Assembly (NCBI GenBank): GCA_036558305.1
Contig: DATBFX010000309.1
Coordinates: 1 to 8,243, forward strand
From: DATBFX01 sp036558305
GTDB lineage: Bacteria > Chloroflexota > Chloroflexia > Thermomicrobiales > UBA6265
Reading direction: 5' to 3'
Length of the DNA: 8,243 nt
Shown: piece after piece, positions 1 to 7,226 of the stretch
Position numbering within the stretch: position 1 is the first letter of the stretch
How the letters are laid out: each line of letters starts with the position of its first letter
Translations under genes and position numbers: made by a program
Notes under the pieces: generated by a model
Seen by the model: the letters and a program-made list of their open reading frames with translations, nothing else
What the model was told of the DNA's origin: nothing
Database searches by the model: none

Positions 1-2444
1 ATGACGGCGATGGTGACGTCGAGGAGGGGATGGCCGGCGGCGATGAAGGCGGCGGGCGGTTTGCCGTCGACGTTGCGGAGGTCGCGTTCGAAGGTGATGC
101 GCTCGTACTTCTCCTGGAGGGGGGCGCCGCGGCCGATCAGGCGGTCGCGCTGGCGGAGGATGAGGGGGACGCGGGTGATTTCGTAGCGGTCGGGTTCGCG
201 CTCGCGAAGGGCGCCGCCGAGGAGGGAGAAGGCTTCGCGGAAGAAGGCGGAGATGAAGTGCGGTTGGAGGCGACGGGCTTCGGCGCGGACCATCTGCTCG
301 GCGATGTCGCGGACGCGGGTCGAGCTCAGTTCGCTGCGGTAGAGGGCGCGTTGTTCGAGGAGGGAGCGGAGGTGGTCGCGGTCGAGGGCGCCTTCGATCT
401 TGCGGTCGAGGCGGGCGCGGGTCGCGGGGTCGTCGTTCTCGCGGATGGCTTCGATCATGAGGTCGCGCAGACTCTGCTTGTCGCCGAAGGTGAGTTTGCC
501 GAGGACGTCGAAGACGCGGCCGTCGAGCGCTTTCCGCTCCTCCTCCAGTTTCCTGAGGAGGGTTTCGTAGACGGCGCCCTCGCGGGTTTCGGAGGCGACG
601 AGGTTCCAGAGGTGGCAGACCTGGGTCTGGCCGATGCGGTGGATGCGGCCGAAGCGCTGTTCGAGCCGGTTCGGGTTCCAGGGGAGGTCGTAGTTGACCA
701 TCAGGTGGGCGCGTTGGAGGTTGACGCCTTCTCCCGCAGCATCGGTGGCGAGGAGGATTTCGACGTCTTTGTCGTGGGTGAACCTGGCCTGGGCGTTGCG
801 GCGCTCCTCGCGACCCATCCCACCGGTGATGGTCGCGACCGCTTCCGGCCGCCCGAGCAACCCTTTGATCCGCTCGTCGAGGTAGCGGAGGGTGTCGCGC
901 TGCTCGGTGAAGATGACGAGTTTGCGGCGGGAGGAATCGGGTTCGATCTCGTTGATCCGGTCGTGGAGGATGGCCGAGAGTTGCTCCCACTTCTTGTCGG
1001 TACCGGCGCTGCGGACGTCGAGGGCGAGGGCTTCCAGGCGTCTGAGGGTGGCGACTTCGATCTCCAGGTCGCGGATGGTGCGGGCGGCGGTGGCCTGGTC
1101 GACGACGATCTGCTCGGTCTCCTCCAGGTCGTCGCCGAGTCCGTCGTCGAGATCGTCCAGTTGTGATTCCGACAGAACGGGTGCCAGGTCGTCGGCGAAG
1201 GTCTCGGCGCCGCGTTTCATGAGGCGTTCTTCGCGCAGCCGGTCGTCGAGCCGCTCGCGGCGGCGTTTGAGGGACTGGTAGATGGCCTCCGGGGAGGAGG
1301 CAAGGCGGCGTTGGAGGACGGTGAGGGCGAAACCGACGGTCCCTTTGCGGCCGTCGCCCTGGAGGGCGTCGGCGCGGCCGAACTCCTCGCGGACGTACTG
1401 GGTGACCTGCTGGTAGAGCTGGGCTTCGAGGGCGGAGAGTTGGTAGGAGACGGTGTAGGCGCGGCGATCGGGGAAGAGGGGGCGGCCGTCGAGTTTGACC
1501 AGTTGCTCTTTGACGAGGCGGCGCATCAGGTCGTCGGTCTTGGCGGTGTGGGTGCCGGGGCGGAAGCGTCCTTCGAAGCGATCGCCGTCGAGCAAACCCA
1601 TGAAGAGTTGGAAGTCGGCCTCTTTGCCGTTGTGGGGTGTGGCGCTGAGGAGGAGGAAGTGGCGGGCGATCTCGCCGAGGAGGCGACCGAGGTGGAATCG
1701 TTTGGTGTAGGACGGTTCGTCGCCGAAATAGGAGGCCGACATCTTGTGGGCTTCGTCGCAGACGATCAGATCCCAATCGGTCTCTTTGAGTTTGTCTTTG
1801 AGATCGTCGTTGCGGCTGAGTTGGTCGAGGCGGCAGATGATCAGGTCGTGTTCGGCGAACCAGTTGCCGGTGCGCGAGGCTTCGCCCTGCTCGGTCGTGT
1901 AGATCTCGAACGGGAGATCGAACTTGAGGTCCATCTCCTCCTGCCACTGCTCGACGAGCGAGCCGGGGCAGACGATCAGGCAGCGTTGGAGATCGCCGCG
2001 AAGGCGCAGTTCCTTGATGAAGAGTCCGGTCATGATCGTCTTGCCGGCGCCGGGGTCGTCGGCGAGGAGGAAGCGGAGCGGTTGTCGGGGAAGCATCTCC
2101 TCGTAGACGGCGGTGATCTGGTGGGGCAGGGGATCGACGTCGGAGCTGTGGACGGCGAGGAGAGGGTCGAAGAGGTAGGCGAGACTGATCCGTTGCGCCT
2201 CGGAGACGAGGCGGAGGAGGTCGCCGGGGGCGTCGAAACTCCAGGCGCGGCCGGGGGCTTCGATGTCGAGGGTGGCTTCGCTCTCGCGGAAGAGGAGGGC
2301 GGTGTCGGCTTTGCCTTGCTGATCCCGGAAGGTGACGTCGACGGCGTCGGAGCCGATCCACTTGACGTCGACGATGGTGACCGCCGGTCCGGGTTGGACC
2401 CCCTGGACGGTTGCTCCCGCTTTCAGATCTTCCAACCGGGCCAT
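1..2444 (-). CDS. SNF2-type superfamily 2 helicase, likely phage-defence associated (partial, C-terminus beyond window)
   Basis: The minus strand is open from ATG at 2444 to the window edge: 814 codons without a stop, so the gene continues left of position 1. The start is supported by GAGGTGA 4 nt upstream. Visible motifs: Walker A DDPGAGKT (residues 129-136), DEAH box (230-233), motif III SATP (267-270), a long charged insertion (about 395-500), then helicase C-terminal motifs ATDAAGEGVNLQ (566-577) and QRFGRIHRIGQ (596-606), which holds the arginine-finger motif VI. Residues 1-100 form a basic/beta-like N-terminal region and 610-814 a helical extension. Relatives I recall are about 1,000-1,150 residues, often ending in DUF3883, so perhaps 200-300 residues are missing. 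This architecture couples ATP hydrolysis to translocation on double-stranded DNA. The helicase type is clear. A DISARM DrmD-like or other methylase-linked defence role is inference, because the partner genes would be outside the window. Confidence 0.9.
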   Translation of the reverse strand, partial: MARLEDLKAGATVQGVQPGPAVTIVDVKWIGSDAVDVTFRDQQGKADTALLFRESEATLDIEAPGRAWSFDAPGDLLRLVSEAQRISLAYLFDPLLAVHSSDVDPLPHQITAVYEEMLPRQPLRFLLADDPGAGKTIMTGLFIKELRLRGDLQRCLIVCPGSLVEQWQEEMDLKFDLPFEIYTTEQGEASRTGNWFAEHDLIICRLDQLSRNDDLKDKLKETDWDLIVCDEAHKMSASYFGDEPSYTKRFHLGRLLGEIARHFLLLSATPHNGKEADFQLFMGLLDGDRFEGRFRPGTHTAKTDDLMRRLVKEQLVKLDGRPLFPDRRAYTVSYQLSALEAQLYQQVTQYVREEFGRADALQGDGRKGTVGFALTVLQRRLASSPEAIYQSLKRRRERLDDRLREERLMKRGAETFADDLAPVLSESQLDDLDDGLGDDLEETEQIVVDQATAARTIRDLEIEVATLRRLEALALDVRSAGTDKKWEQLSAILHDRINEIEPDSSRRKLVIFTEQRDTLRYLDERIKGLLGRPEAVATITGGMGREERRNAQARFTHDKDVEILLATDAAGEGVNLQRAHLMVNYDLPWNPNRLEQRFGRIHRIGQTQVCHLWNLVASETREGAVYETLLRKLEEERKALDGRVFDVLGKLTFGDKQSLRDLMIEAIRENDDPATRARLDRKIEGALDRDHLRSLLEQRALYRSELSSTRVRDIAEQMVRAEARRLQPHFISAFFREAFSLLGGALREREPDRYEITRVPLILRQRDRLIGRGAPLQEKYERITFERDLRNVDGKPPAAFIAAGHPLLDVTIAV

Positions 2445-2448
2445 GTCG

Positions 2449-2517
2449 TCACCTCGGGCAACAGCTCACGCCACCGCTGCAGCGTAAGCCGCAACGATGC
2501 TGGTCGCAATCCGTCAT
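2449..2517 (-). CDS. possible 22-residue Cys-rich upstream ORF in the helicase leader
   Basis: In the predicted helicase leader an ATG at 2517 opens a 22-codon frame with five cysteines (residues 4, 9, 13, 19 and 20). Its TGA overlaps the helicase Shine-Dalgarno and lies 4 nt before the helicase ATG, a layout that would allow translational coupling or attenuation. Against it: the AGGA before this ATG is too close for good initiation, and a 69-nt open frame arises easily by chance in GC-rich DNA. No known leader peptide is recognised. Confidence 0.2.
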   Translation of the reverse strand: MTDCDQHRCGLRCSGGVSCCPR

Positions 2518-2525
2518 TCCTCGCA

Positions 2526-2550
2526 GAGAATGGCTTCTCATCGGAGAAGC
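2526..2550 (-). promoter_or_regulatory. overlapping dyads at the helicase transcription start (operator or 5' leader hairpin)
   Basis: GCTTCTC and GAGAAGC (2544-2550 and 2533-2539) form a perfect 7-bp dyad around a 4-nt centre, GCTTCTCCGATGAGAAGC on the minus strand. It covers roughly +1 to +18 of the predicted transcript. A third arm TTCTC (2530-2526) follows at the same 9-bp spacing, so the middle GAGAA can pair with either neighbour but not both. The spacing from the -10 suits a repressor site; as RNA it would be a 5'-terminal stem-loop. The role is inferred. Confidence 0.45.
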
Positions 2551-2555
2551 TAGCC

Positions 2556-2584
2556 ACAATATCATCACCTGGCGGGTTTGTCAA
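2556..2584 (-). promoter_or_regulatory. sigma-70-type promoter of the helicase
   Basis: Read on the minus strand, a perfect -35 TTGACA (2584-2579) is followed by a 17-bp spacer and -10 TATTGT (2561-2556). TG one base before the -10 makes it an extended -10. Transcription would begin near 2549-2550, giving a leader of about 105 nt. It points away from the transporter operon. Confidence 0.6.
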
Positions 2585-2696
2585 ATCGGGTCGCGACGGA
2601 GGCGCGCAGGGATTGTCGGAGCGGGGTGAGGCGGGGCGCGCAGGGTGGCGTAGTGCCGGCAGTCTCCCGGTCGGCCCCGGTGTGCCAAGGCGACCC

Positions 2697-2724
2697 GTTG
2701 TCCGATTGTTGACACTTGGACAAC
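2697..2724. promoter_or_regulatory. 28-bp near-palindromic operator candidate over the -35
   Basis: Outer arms GTTGTCC (2697-2703) and GGACAAC (2718-2724) are perfect inverted repeats. An inner TGT/ACA pair (2707-2709 and 2712-2714) shares the same axis, so 11 of 14 positions per arm match. The axis falls in the TTGACA -35 box, so a bound dimer would block RNA polymerase. TGT...ACA half-sites resemble FadR-subfamily GntR operators, and the first gene downstream encodes such a protein. Autoregulation and control of the importer are inferred. Confidence 0.6.
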
Positions 2725-2737
2725 CCGGTGCTACGGT
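2709..2737 (+). promoter_or_regulatory. sigma-70-type promoter of the GntR/transporter operon
   Basis: Perfect -35 TTGACA (2709-2714), 17-bp spacer, -10 TACGGT (2732-2737; it keeps the key first T, second A and last T). The start would be near 2744, about 33 nt before the GTG of the regulator. The -35 lies inside the dyad annotated separately. Confidence 0.6.
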
Positions 2738-2776
2738 GCCGGCATCGATACTCCCCCTTCCCAGGGTGGTGGACCG

Positions 2777-3466
2777 GTGGGTACCAGACTCGTTGCCGTC
2801 AGCCCCGAGCCGCTGCGAACGCGGGCGGCGGCGGTGCTGCGCGAGGCGATCGTCGGCGGCCACCTCTTGCCGGGGACGCGGCTGGTCGAGGTGCAGATGG
2901 CCGAGCAGCTCGGCGTCAGCCGGGGCACGCTGCGGCAGGCGCTGCGCGAGTTGGAGCACGCCGGGCTGGTCATCAGCTCGCCGTATCGCGGTACCTACGT
3001 CGCCGCCCTCACTCCCCACGGTCTGCGCGACGCCTACGAAGTCCGTGGTCTCCTCGAAGGTTTTGCCGCTACTCAGATTCCGACCGAGAGTTTGTCGGAG
3101 GTCGTCGCCGTCCTCAGGGATCGGCTGGAGGCGATGCGGCAGGCACTGGCCGCGGGGCGGGCGGCCGAAGTCGCCGCGATCGACATCGAATTCCACGCGC
3201 CGATCTGCGCCGCGATGGGCAACCAACGATTGACTCGGCTGTGGGAGGCGCTGAGCGGTCCCTTGCAAGCCCGGTACGCCAACCAGATCGAGGCGCTCTA
3301 CACCTCGCGCGAGATCATTGCCCGGCACGAAGCGGTCATCGCGCTCCTCGAGACCGGTGCCCCGGCGGCGATCGAAGCCGGTATCCGGGCGCACTACCTG
3401 GAAACCGCTCGGCGGATGGCCGCCGAGTTGGAGGCGATCAGCAGCGACAGTGGAGGGACCCCATGA
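2777..3466 (+). CDS. GntR-family transcriptional regulator, FadR/FCD subfamily
   Basis: A 229-residue cytoplasmic DNA-binding regulator. The N-terminal winged helix-turn-helix (about residues 10-76) includes the recognition segment GVSRGTLRQALRELEHAGLV and the wing around SPYRGTYV. The C-terminal all-helical FCD effector domain (about 80-215) has likely metal ligands D136, H140, H184 and H206 in the usual D-x3-H, H, H pattern. Length is normal for the family. GTG is chosen as start: AGGGTGG lies 7 nt upstream and the next residues lead straight into the HTH. The stop overlaps the next gene start in ATGA, so the two are probably translationally coupled. Being first in the importer operon suggests it senses the imported compound or a product and represses the operon through the upstream dyad. 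The ligand cannot be read from sequence. Confidence 0.92.
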   Translation: MGTRLVAVSPEPLRTRAAAVLREAIVGGHLLPGTRLVEVQMAEQLGVSRGTLRQALRELEHAGLVISSPYRGTYVAALTPHGLRDAYEVRGLLEGFAATQIPTESLSEVVAVLRDRLEAMRQALAAGRAAEVAAIDIEFHAPICAAMGNQRLTRLWEALSGPLQARYANQIEALYTSREIIARHEAVIALLETGAPAAIEAGIRAHYLETARRMAAELEAISSDSGGTP

Positions 3467-5115
3467 ACCAGCACGCGTCGCACCTCGACACCGGCGGTTT
3501 GAGTCGACGCCGCCTTCTGCAATCGGGGGCCGGTCTCGCCGCCGCCGCGACCCTGGCCCGCGTGCCGGGCGGCGTCGCGGCGCAGGCAACGAAGGGAGGG
3601 TCGCTCGTCATCGGACGCGCCGAGGACGCCCAGAGTCTCGACCCGACCCAATCCGGCTCCTTCGCCTCGGGCGACAGCATGGCCTTGATCTACGAGACGC
3701 TGACCGCATTGGACATGGACGGCTCGGTGGTCCCGAACCTGGCCGAGTCGTGGCAGGTCTCCGAGGACGGCAAGACCTACACGTTCAAACTCCGGCAGGG
3801 GATCACCTTCCACGACGGGACGGCGCTGGACGCCGCGGCCGTCAAGGCGCATTTCGACCGCACCATCGATCCCGCGACGGGCGGACGCTCGGCCAGTTGG
3901 ATCGACCAACTCCAGTCGACGGCGGTCGTCGATCCGCAGACGGTGACGATGACGCTCAAGAATGCCTGGGCGCCGCTCCTGGCGACGTTGACCGTCTCGG
4001 CGTTTGGAATTCCCTCGCCGACCGCCGTCCAGGCCGCGGGCAAGGACTTTGGCCAGAAGCCGGTCGGGTCGGGTCCCTTCCAATTCAAGGAATGGGTGCC
4101 CGGCGACCACATCACCCTGGTCAAAAATCCCAACTACCAGTGCTTCCTGCCGTACGTGACGAACAAAGGGGCACCGCTTCTCGACGAGGTCGTCTGGCGG
4201 GTCATCCCGGAGACGCAGAGTCAGATCGCTGCCCTGGAGGCCGGCGAGGTCCAACTGCTCAACCTCGCGCCGCAGCACGTCAAGGATTTCGTCGATCGGT
4301 CCGGTTTCGTGACCTATTCCAAACCGAACGCCGGGACGCTGACCAACTTCGTCGAGTTCAACTTCTTCAAACCGCCGTTCGACGACGTCAAGGTCCGCCA
4401 GGCGATGGCCCACGCGCTCGACGTCGACACCATCATCGCCACCGTCATCGAAGGACAGGCGGTGCGCAATCAGGTCTTCATGCCGGTCGGTCTCCCCGGT
4501 TGGAACGAACAGGTCGGGCAGCAGCACGGCTACCCCTTCGACCCGGACAAGGCCAAGGCCCTCCTCGAGGAAGCCGGTTGGACCGGGGGCGGCGATGTCC
4601 GGCAGAAGGACGGGCAAAACCTCGAGATCGTGATGATGACCTTCTCGGCCGACCCGTTTGCGCGGGTGGTCGAGGTGATGCAGGGGAACGCGGCCGACGT
4701 CGGCTTCAAGATGTCGATCCAAACCCTCGAAGTGGGCAGCGAACTGGCCACCATCTCGAAGGAGGACAACCCGACGCACCTCGATCTGATCAACTGGGGT
4801 TGGCCGACCTCGAACCTGTTGTGGATGATGACCCACAGCGATCAGCCGCTCGGTCGCTACCACACGACGACCCAGGCCAACGCGGCGCAGTTCGAGACGG
4901 TGATCACCCAGACGCTCGGGGAACTCGACGACGCCAAGCGCGCCGATCTCTACGGTCAGGCCGAAGGGCTGCTGCTCGACGATTGCGCGGGCGTCCCGCT
5001 CTACTCCGACATCTACACCTACGCGACGCCCGACAAGGTCAAGGGGTTCGCGCTCGGACCCCTCAATGCGAGCTACTACGGCATCCTGGTGCTGCAGGAC
5101 ACCTACGTCGAGTGA
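3463..5115 (+). CDS. ABC transporter substrate-binding protein, family 5 (peptide/nickel/opine type), Tat-exported
   Basis: A 550-residue extracytoplasmic binding protein that captures the solute and delivers it to the two permeases encoded next. The N-terminus has a twin-arginine motif SRRRLL (residues 14-19), a hydrophobic Ala/Leu stretch (about 20-40) and a likely cleavage site near AQA-T (42/43). No lipobox Cys is present, so export is probably by Tat in folded form without lipid anchoring. Family signatures follow: SLDPTQSGSFAS, YETLTALDMDGSVVPNLAESW (53-80 region and on), YTFKLRQGITFHDGT and KPVGSGPFQFKEW. Length fits SBP_bac_5 proteins. ATG overlaps the GntR stop and GGAGGG lies about 6 nt upstream. 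Peptides, glutathione, nickel chelates or sugars are all possible ligands; sequence alone does not choose. Confidence 0.93.
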   Translation: MNQHASHLDTGGLSRRRLLQSGAGLAAAATLARVPGGVAAQATKGGSLVIGRAEDAQSLDPTQSGSFASGDSMALIYETLTALDMDGSVVPNLAESWQVSEDGKTYTFKLRQGITFHDGTALDAAAVKAHFDRTIDPATGGRSASWIDQLQSTAVVDPQTVTMTLKNAWAPLLATLTVSAFGIPSPTAVQAAGKDFGQKPVGSGPFQFKEWVPGDHITLVKNPNYQCFLPYVTNKGAPLLDEVVWRVIPETQSQIAALEAGEVQLLNLAPQHVKDFVDRSGFVTYSKPNAGTLTNFVEFNFFKPPFDDVKVRQAMAHALDVDTIIATVIEGQAVRNQVFMPVGLPGWNEQVGQQHGYPFDPDKAKALLEEAGWTGGGDVRQKDGQNLEIVMMTFSADPFARVVEVMQGNAADVGFKMSIQTLEVGSELATISKEDNPTHLDLINWGWPTSNLLWMMTHSDQPLGRYHTTTQANAAQFETVITQTLGELDDAKRADLYGQAEGLLLDDCAGVPLYSDIYTYATPDKVKGFALGPLNASYYGILVLQDTYVE

Positions 5116-6035
5116 TCCGCTACCTCGCCTGGCGGCTCGCCGCGGCGATTCCCGTGCTCGTCGGCGTCACCTTCCTCGTCTTCGCGATCATGAGTCTGGT
5201 GCCGGGCGACCCGATCGACATCATGTTCCACGGGCAACCGCCCCCCTCACCGGAGGTGCGGACGGCGATGCGGCACGAACTCGGGTTGGACCGGCCGTTT
5301 GCGGCGCGCTACGGACTCTTTCTCTGGCGCGCCGTCCACGGCGACCTCGGCCGCTCGCTCGTCTCGCGCCGGCCGGTCGCGCAGGAGATCGAATCGCGGT
5401 TGCCGAACACGGTCAAGTTGACCGCCGCCAGTCTTGCCGTGGCGATCGTGTTCGGTGGGCTGGCGGGGGTCCTCTCGGCGACGCGGCGCGGGAGCTGGCT
5501 GGACACGGCGAGTATGCTTGGCGCGGTCGGCGCCCTGGCGCTCCCGAGTTTCTGGCTCGGCTTGATGCTGATCTTTCTCTTTTCGGTGCGTCTGCGGTGG
5601 TTGCCGGCGACCGGCGCCGGTGGGGTGAGTCATCTCGTCCTGCCGGCGCTGACCCTTGGCGCTCTCGGCGGCGCCATCATCGCCCGCATGACGCGGGCCT
5701 CGCTGTTGGAGGTCCTCAATCAACCGTACGTGGTGACGGCGCGCGCGAAGGGGCTACCGGCCTGGCGCGTGACCCTGGGGCACGCCCTGCGCAATGCGCT
5801 GATCCCGCTGGTCACGATCGTCGGGCTTCAGGCCGGCGCCCTGCTCTCCGGCGCGTTTATCGTCGAGAACGTCTTCGCGTACCCGGGGATGGGGCAGCTT
5901 GCGATCCAGGGGATCAGCAACCGCGACGCGCCGATTGCCCAGGGAACCGTCCTCGTCACGGCGATCATCTACCTGATCGTCAATTTCCTCACCGACATCG
6001 CCTACGTCGCGATCGATCCGCGCGTCCGGTATTGA
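5112..6035 (+). CDS. ABC transporter permease, DppB/OppB type
   Basis: A 307-residue inner-membrane subunit of the family-5 importer. It has six likely membrane segments, the first at about residues 9-30. The typical LVPGDP motif lies at 29-34, and LGLDRPFAARYG with GDLGRSL in the external loop. The EAA coupling loop (about 205-231, YVVTARAKGLPAWRV then HALRNALIP) docks on an ATPase. The C-terminus IDPRVRY is typical of the family. Start is GTG at 5112, forming a GTGA overlap with the binding-protein stop. There is no strong Shine-Dalgarno directly before it, so initiation probably depends on coupling. The next in-frame Met would delete the first membrane helix. Confidence 0.93.
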   Translation: MIRYLAWRLAAAIPVLVGVTFLVFAIMSLVPGDPIDIMFHGQPPPSPEVRTAMRHELGLDRPFAARYGLFLWRAVHGDLGRSLVSRRPVAQEIESRLPNTVKLTAASLAVAIVFGGLAGVLSATRRGSWLDTASMLGAVGALALPSFWLGLMLIFLFSVRLRWLPATGAGGVSHLVLPALTLGALGGAIIARMTRASLLEVLNQPYVVTARAKGLPAWRVTLGHALRNALIPLVTIVGLQAGALLSGAFIVENVFAYPGMGQLAIQGISNRDAPIAQGTVLVTAIIYLIVNFLTDIAYVAIDPRVRY

Positions 6036-6045
6036 GGAGTCGGCG

Positions 6046-6957
6046 ATGAGCGTGGTCACCCGTGCGCACGGCGACGACGTCAAGCTCCTCGGCGAGGCGG
6101 CGCGCCCACGCCGTCGTTACCTTCATGCGACGACCAGACAGTTGCTGACCGTCCGCACGACGTTGCTCGGGTTGGTCATCATCGTCGGGTTGGCGCTGGT
6201 GGCCGTGGCGGCGCCGGTGCTGGCGCCGGAGGACCCGGTCAAACTCCAGATGCGCCGGCGCTTCCAGCCGCCGAGTCTCGCGCATCCCTTCGGTACCGAC
6301 GAGTTCGGGCGGGACATCCTGACGCGGGTCATCTACGGGACGCGCATCTCGTTTCGCATTGCCATCGTCGCGGTCCTCGTCGCCACCGTCTGCGGTGTCG
6401 CGATCGGTCTCGCCTCGGCGTACTTCGGGGGCTGGGTCGACCTTCTGCTGCAGCGCGTCGTCGACGTTCTGCTCGCCTTTCCCGGATTGCTGCTAGCACT
6501 GGCGGTGATCGCCGCGCTGGGTCCGAGCATCACCAACGTGATGTTGGCCGTCGGGATCGGCTCGACGCCGTTTTTTGCCCGGCTGGTGCGGGGCTCGGTG
6601 CTGACCGTCCGCGGCGAGGAGTACGTCACGGCGGCGCGGGTCATCGGCGCCGGAGACGGCCGCATCGTCGGTCGCTACATCCTGCCCAACGTGCTGTCGC
6701 CGATCGTGGTCCTGATCTCGCAGCAGGTCGGGTGGGCGGTGCTCTCGGCCGCGGCGCTCTCGTTCGTCGGTCTGGGTGCGCAGCCGCCGACGCCCGAGTG
6801 GGGAGCGATGCTGAGTCGGGGCCGCGACTACCTCCACGAGCAATGGTGGATCGCCACCTTTCCGGGGTTGGCGATCGCCGTCATGGTCCTCGGCTTCAAT
6901 CTCTTCGGCGACGGTCTGCGCGACATCCTCGATCCCAAAACCGTGACCGACCGGTAG
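6046..6957 (+). CDS. ABC transporter permease, DppC/OppC type
   Basis: A 303-residue partner permease that pairs with the DppB-like subunit to form the translocation channel. It has a cytoplasmic N-terminal tail (1-37), a first membrane helix (38-60), the hallmark HPFGTDEFGRDILTRVIYG (80-98), and the remaining helices from about 103 on. The EAA loop is at about 191-222 (EEYVTAARVIGAGDGRIVGR, then ILPNVL). The C-terminal motifs LSFVGLGAQPPTPEWGAML and NLFGDGLRDILDP are typical. GAGGAG overlaps the previous stop and sits 6 nt before ATG, a strong site consistent with the same mRNA. The DppD/DppF-type ATPases that usually follow in such operons are absent. Confidence 0.94.
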   Translation: MSVVTRAHGDDVKLLGEAARPRRRYLHATTRQLLTVRTTLLGLVIIVGLALVAVAAPVLAPEDPVKLQMRRRFQPPSLAHPFGTDEFGRDILTRVIYGTRISFRIAIVAVLVATVCGVAIGLASAYFGGWVDLLLQRVVDVLLAFPGLLLALAVIAALGPSITNVMLAVGIGSTPFFARLVRGSVLTVRGEEYVTAARVIGAGDGRIVGRYILPNVLSPIVVLISQQVGWAVLSAAALSFVGLGAQPPTPEWGAMLSRGRDYLHEQWWIATFPGLAIAVMVLGFNLFGDGLRDILDPKTVTDR

Positions 6958-6963
6958 GGGGGG

Positions 6964-7008
6964 CCGATCTCTCCGCATCGCGTTCGGCAAGTTCGCCAAG
7001 GAGATCGG
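6964..7008 (+). terminator. stem-loop after the transporter operon (possible terminator)
   Basis: Perfect 8-bp arms CCGATCTC (6964-6971) and GAGATCGG (7001-7008) enclose an inner GGC/GCC hairpin (6986-6988 with 6995-6997). It begins 7 nt after the last permease stop. There is no T-run, so it is not a classical intrinsic terminator; 3'-end protection of the mRNA is an alternative. Confidence 0.35.
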
Positions 7009-7043
7009 GGACCGCAGTTGCGGCCAGACCTCGGCAACTCATG

Positions 7044-7226
7044 TCACGTTCCGGTGCGCGGGATCATCGCCTTCAGCAAGCTCGATTCATCGTCGTCGTC
7101 GGAGAGTTCCCAGGTCATGAGGCCGGCGAGACCGTGGGTGCGGACGAAGTCGGCTTTGACGGCGATGGAGTCGGGGTCGTCGTAGCTGAGCATGCGGCCG
7201 GTGGCGGGGTCGTGGAGCCAGGGGAC
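7044..7226 (-). pseudogene. C-terminal remnant of a GH18 (chitinase-like) glycosidase
   Basis: The last 60 codons and stop of a family 18 glycoside hydrolase are readable on the minus strand. SYDDPDSIAVKADFV (residues 14-28 of the fragment) and GLAGLMTWELSDDD (32-45) match the end of the GH18 barrel, with the conserved Trp of strand beta-8; LLKAMIPR follows. The DxxDxDxE catalytic strand and everything before it are missing. Upstream the frame turns into low-complexity His/Arg codons where a different protein begins in another frame. It is therefore a dead 3' fragment. GH18 identity rests on recognition of this short motif set. Confidence 0.6.

Larger units (their letters stand above)
2445..2776. 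other. divergent intergenic region between helicase and transporter operon
   Basis: No protein-coding gene is supported here apart from the doubtful small upstream ORF. The left part holds the helicase leader, dyads and promoter; the right part holds the GntR operon promoter and operator. The roughly 110 bp between the two promoters (2585-2696) is G-rich and contains an 11-bp direct repeat GGCGCGCAGGG at 2601-2611 and 2635-2645 (34-bp period), of unknown meaning. Confidence 0.7.

Noticed and set aside
30..1166. Long plus-strand open frame of 378 codons, and another at 1311-3233
   Set aside because: Both are antisense shadows of the C-ending codons of the minus-strand helicase; they read as Ala/Glu/Val/Gly-rich sequence with no motifs, while the minus strand encodes all helicase motifs in one frame.
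2481..2509. Alternative helicase promoter TTGCGA-17-TACGCT on the minus strand
   Set aside because: Weaker at both boxes than the TTGACA-17-TATTGT pair upstream, which also has an extended -10.
2601..2645. 11-bp direct repeat GGCGCGCAGGG, two copies 34 bp apart
   Set aside because: Could be an iteron-like or regulatory site, but two short copies in G-rich DNA are not enough to claim function; noted only in the intergenic entry.
3394..4863. 489-codon minus-strand open frame
   Set aside because: Antisense shadow of the binding-protein gene; low-complexity Arg/Asp/Val content and no recognisable domain.
3318..5111. Upstream extension of the DppB-like frame (905 codons from 3318)
   Set aside because: The part before 5112 is Arg/Gly/Pro-rich out-of-frame reading of the binding-protein gene. 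The real permease starts at the GTG overlapping the binding-protein stop.
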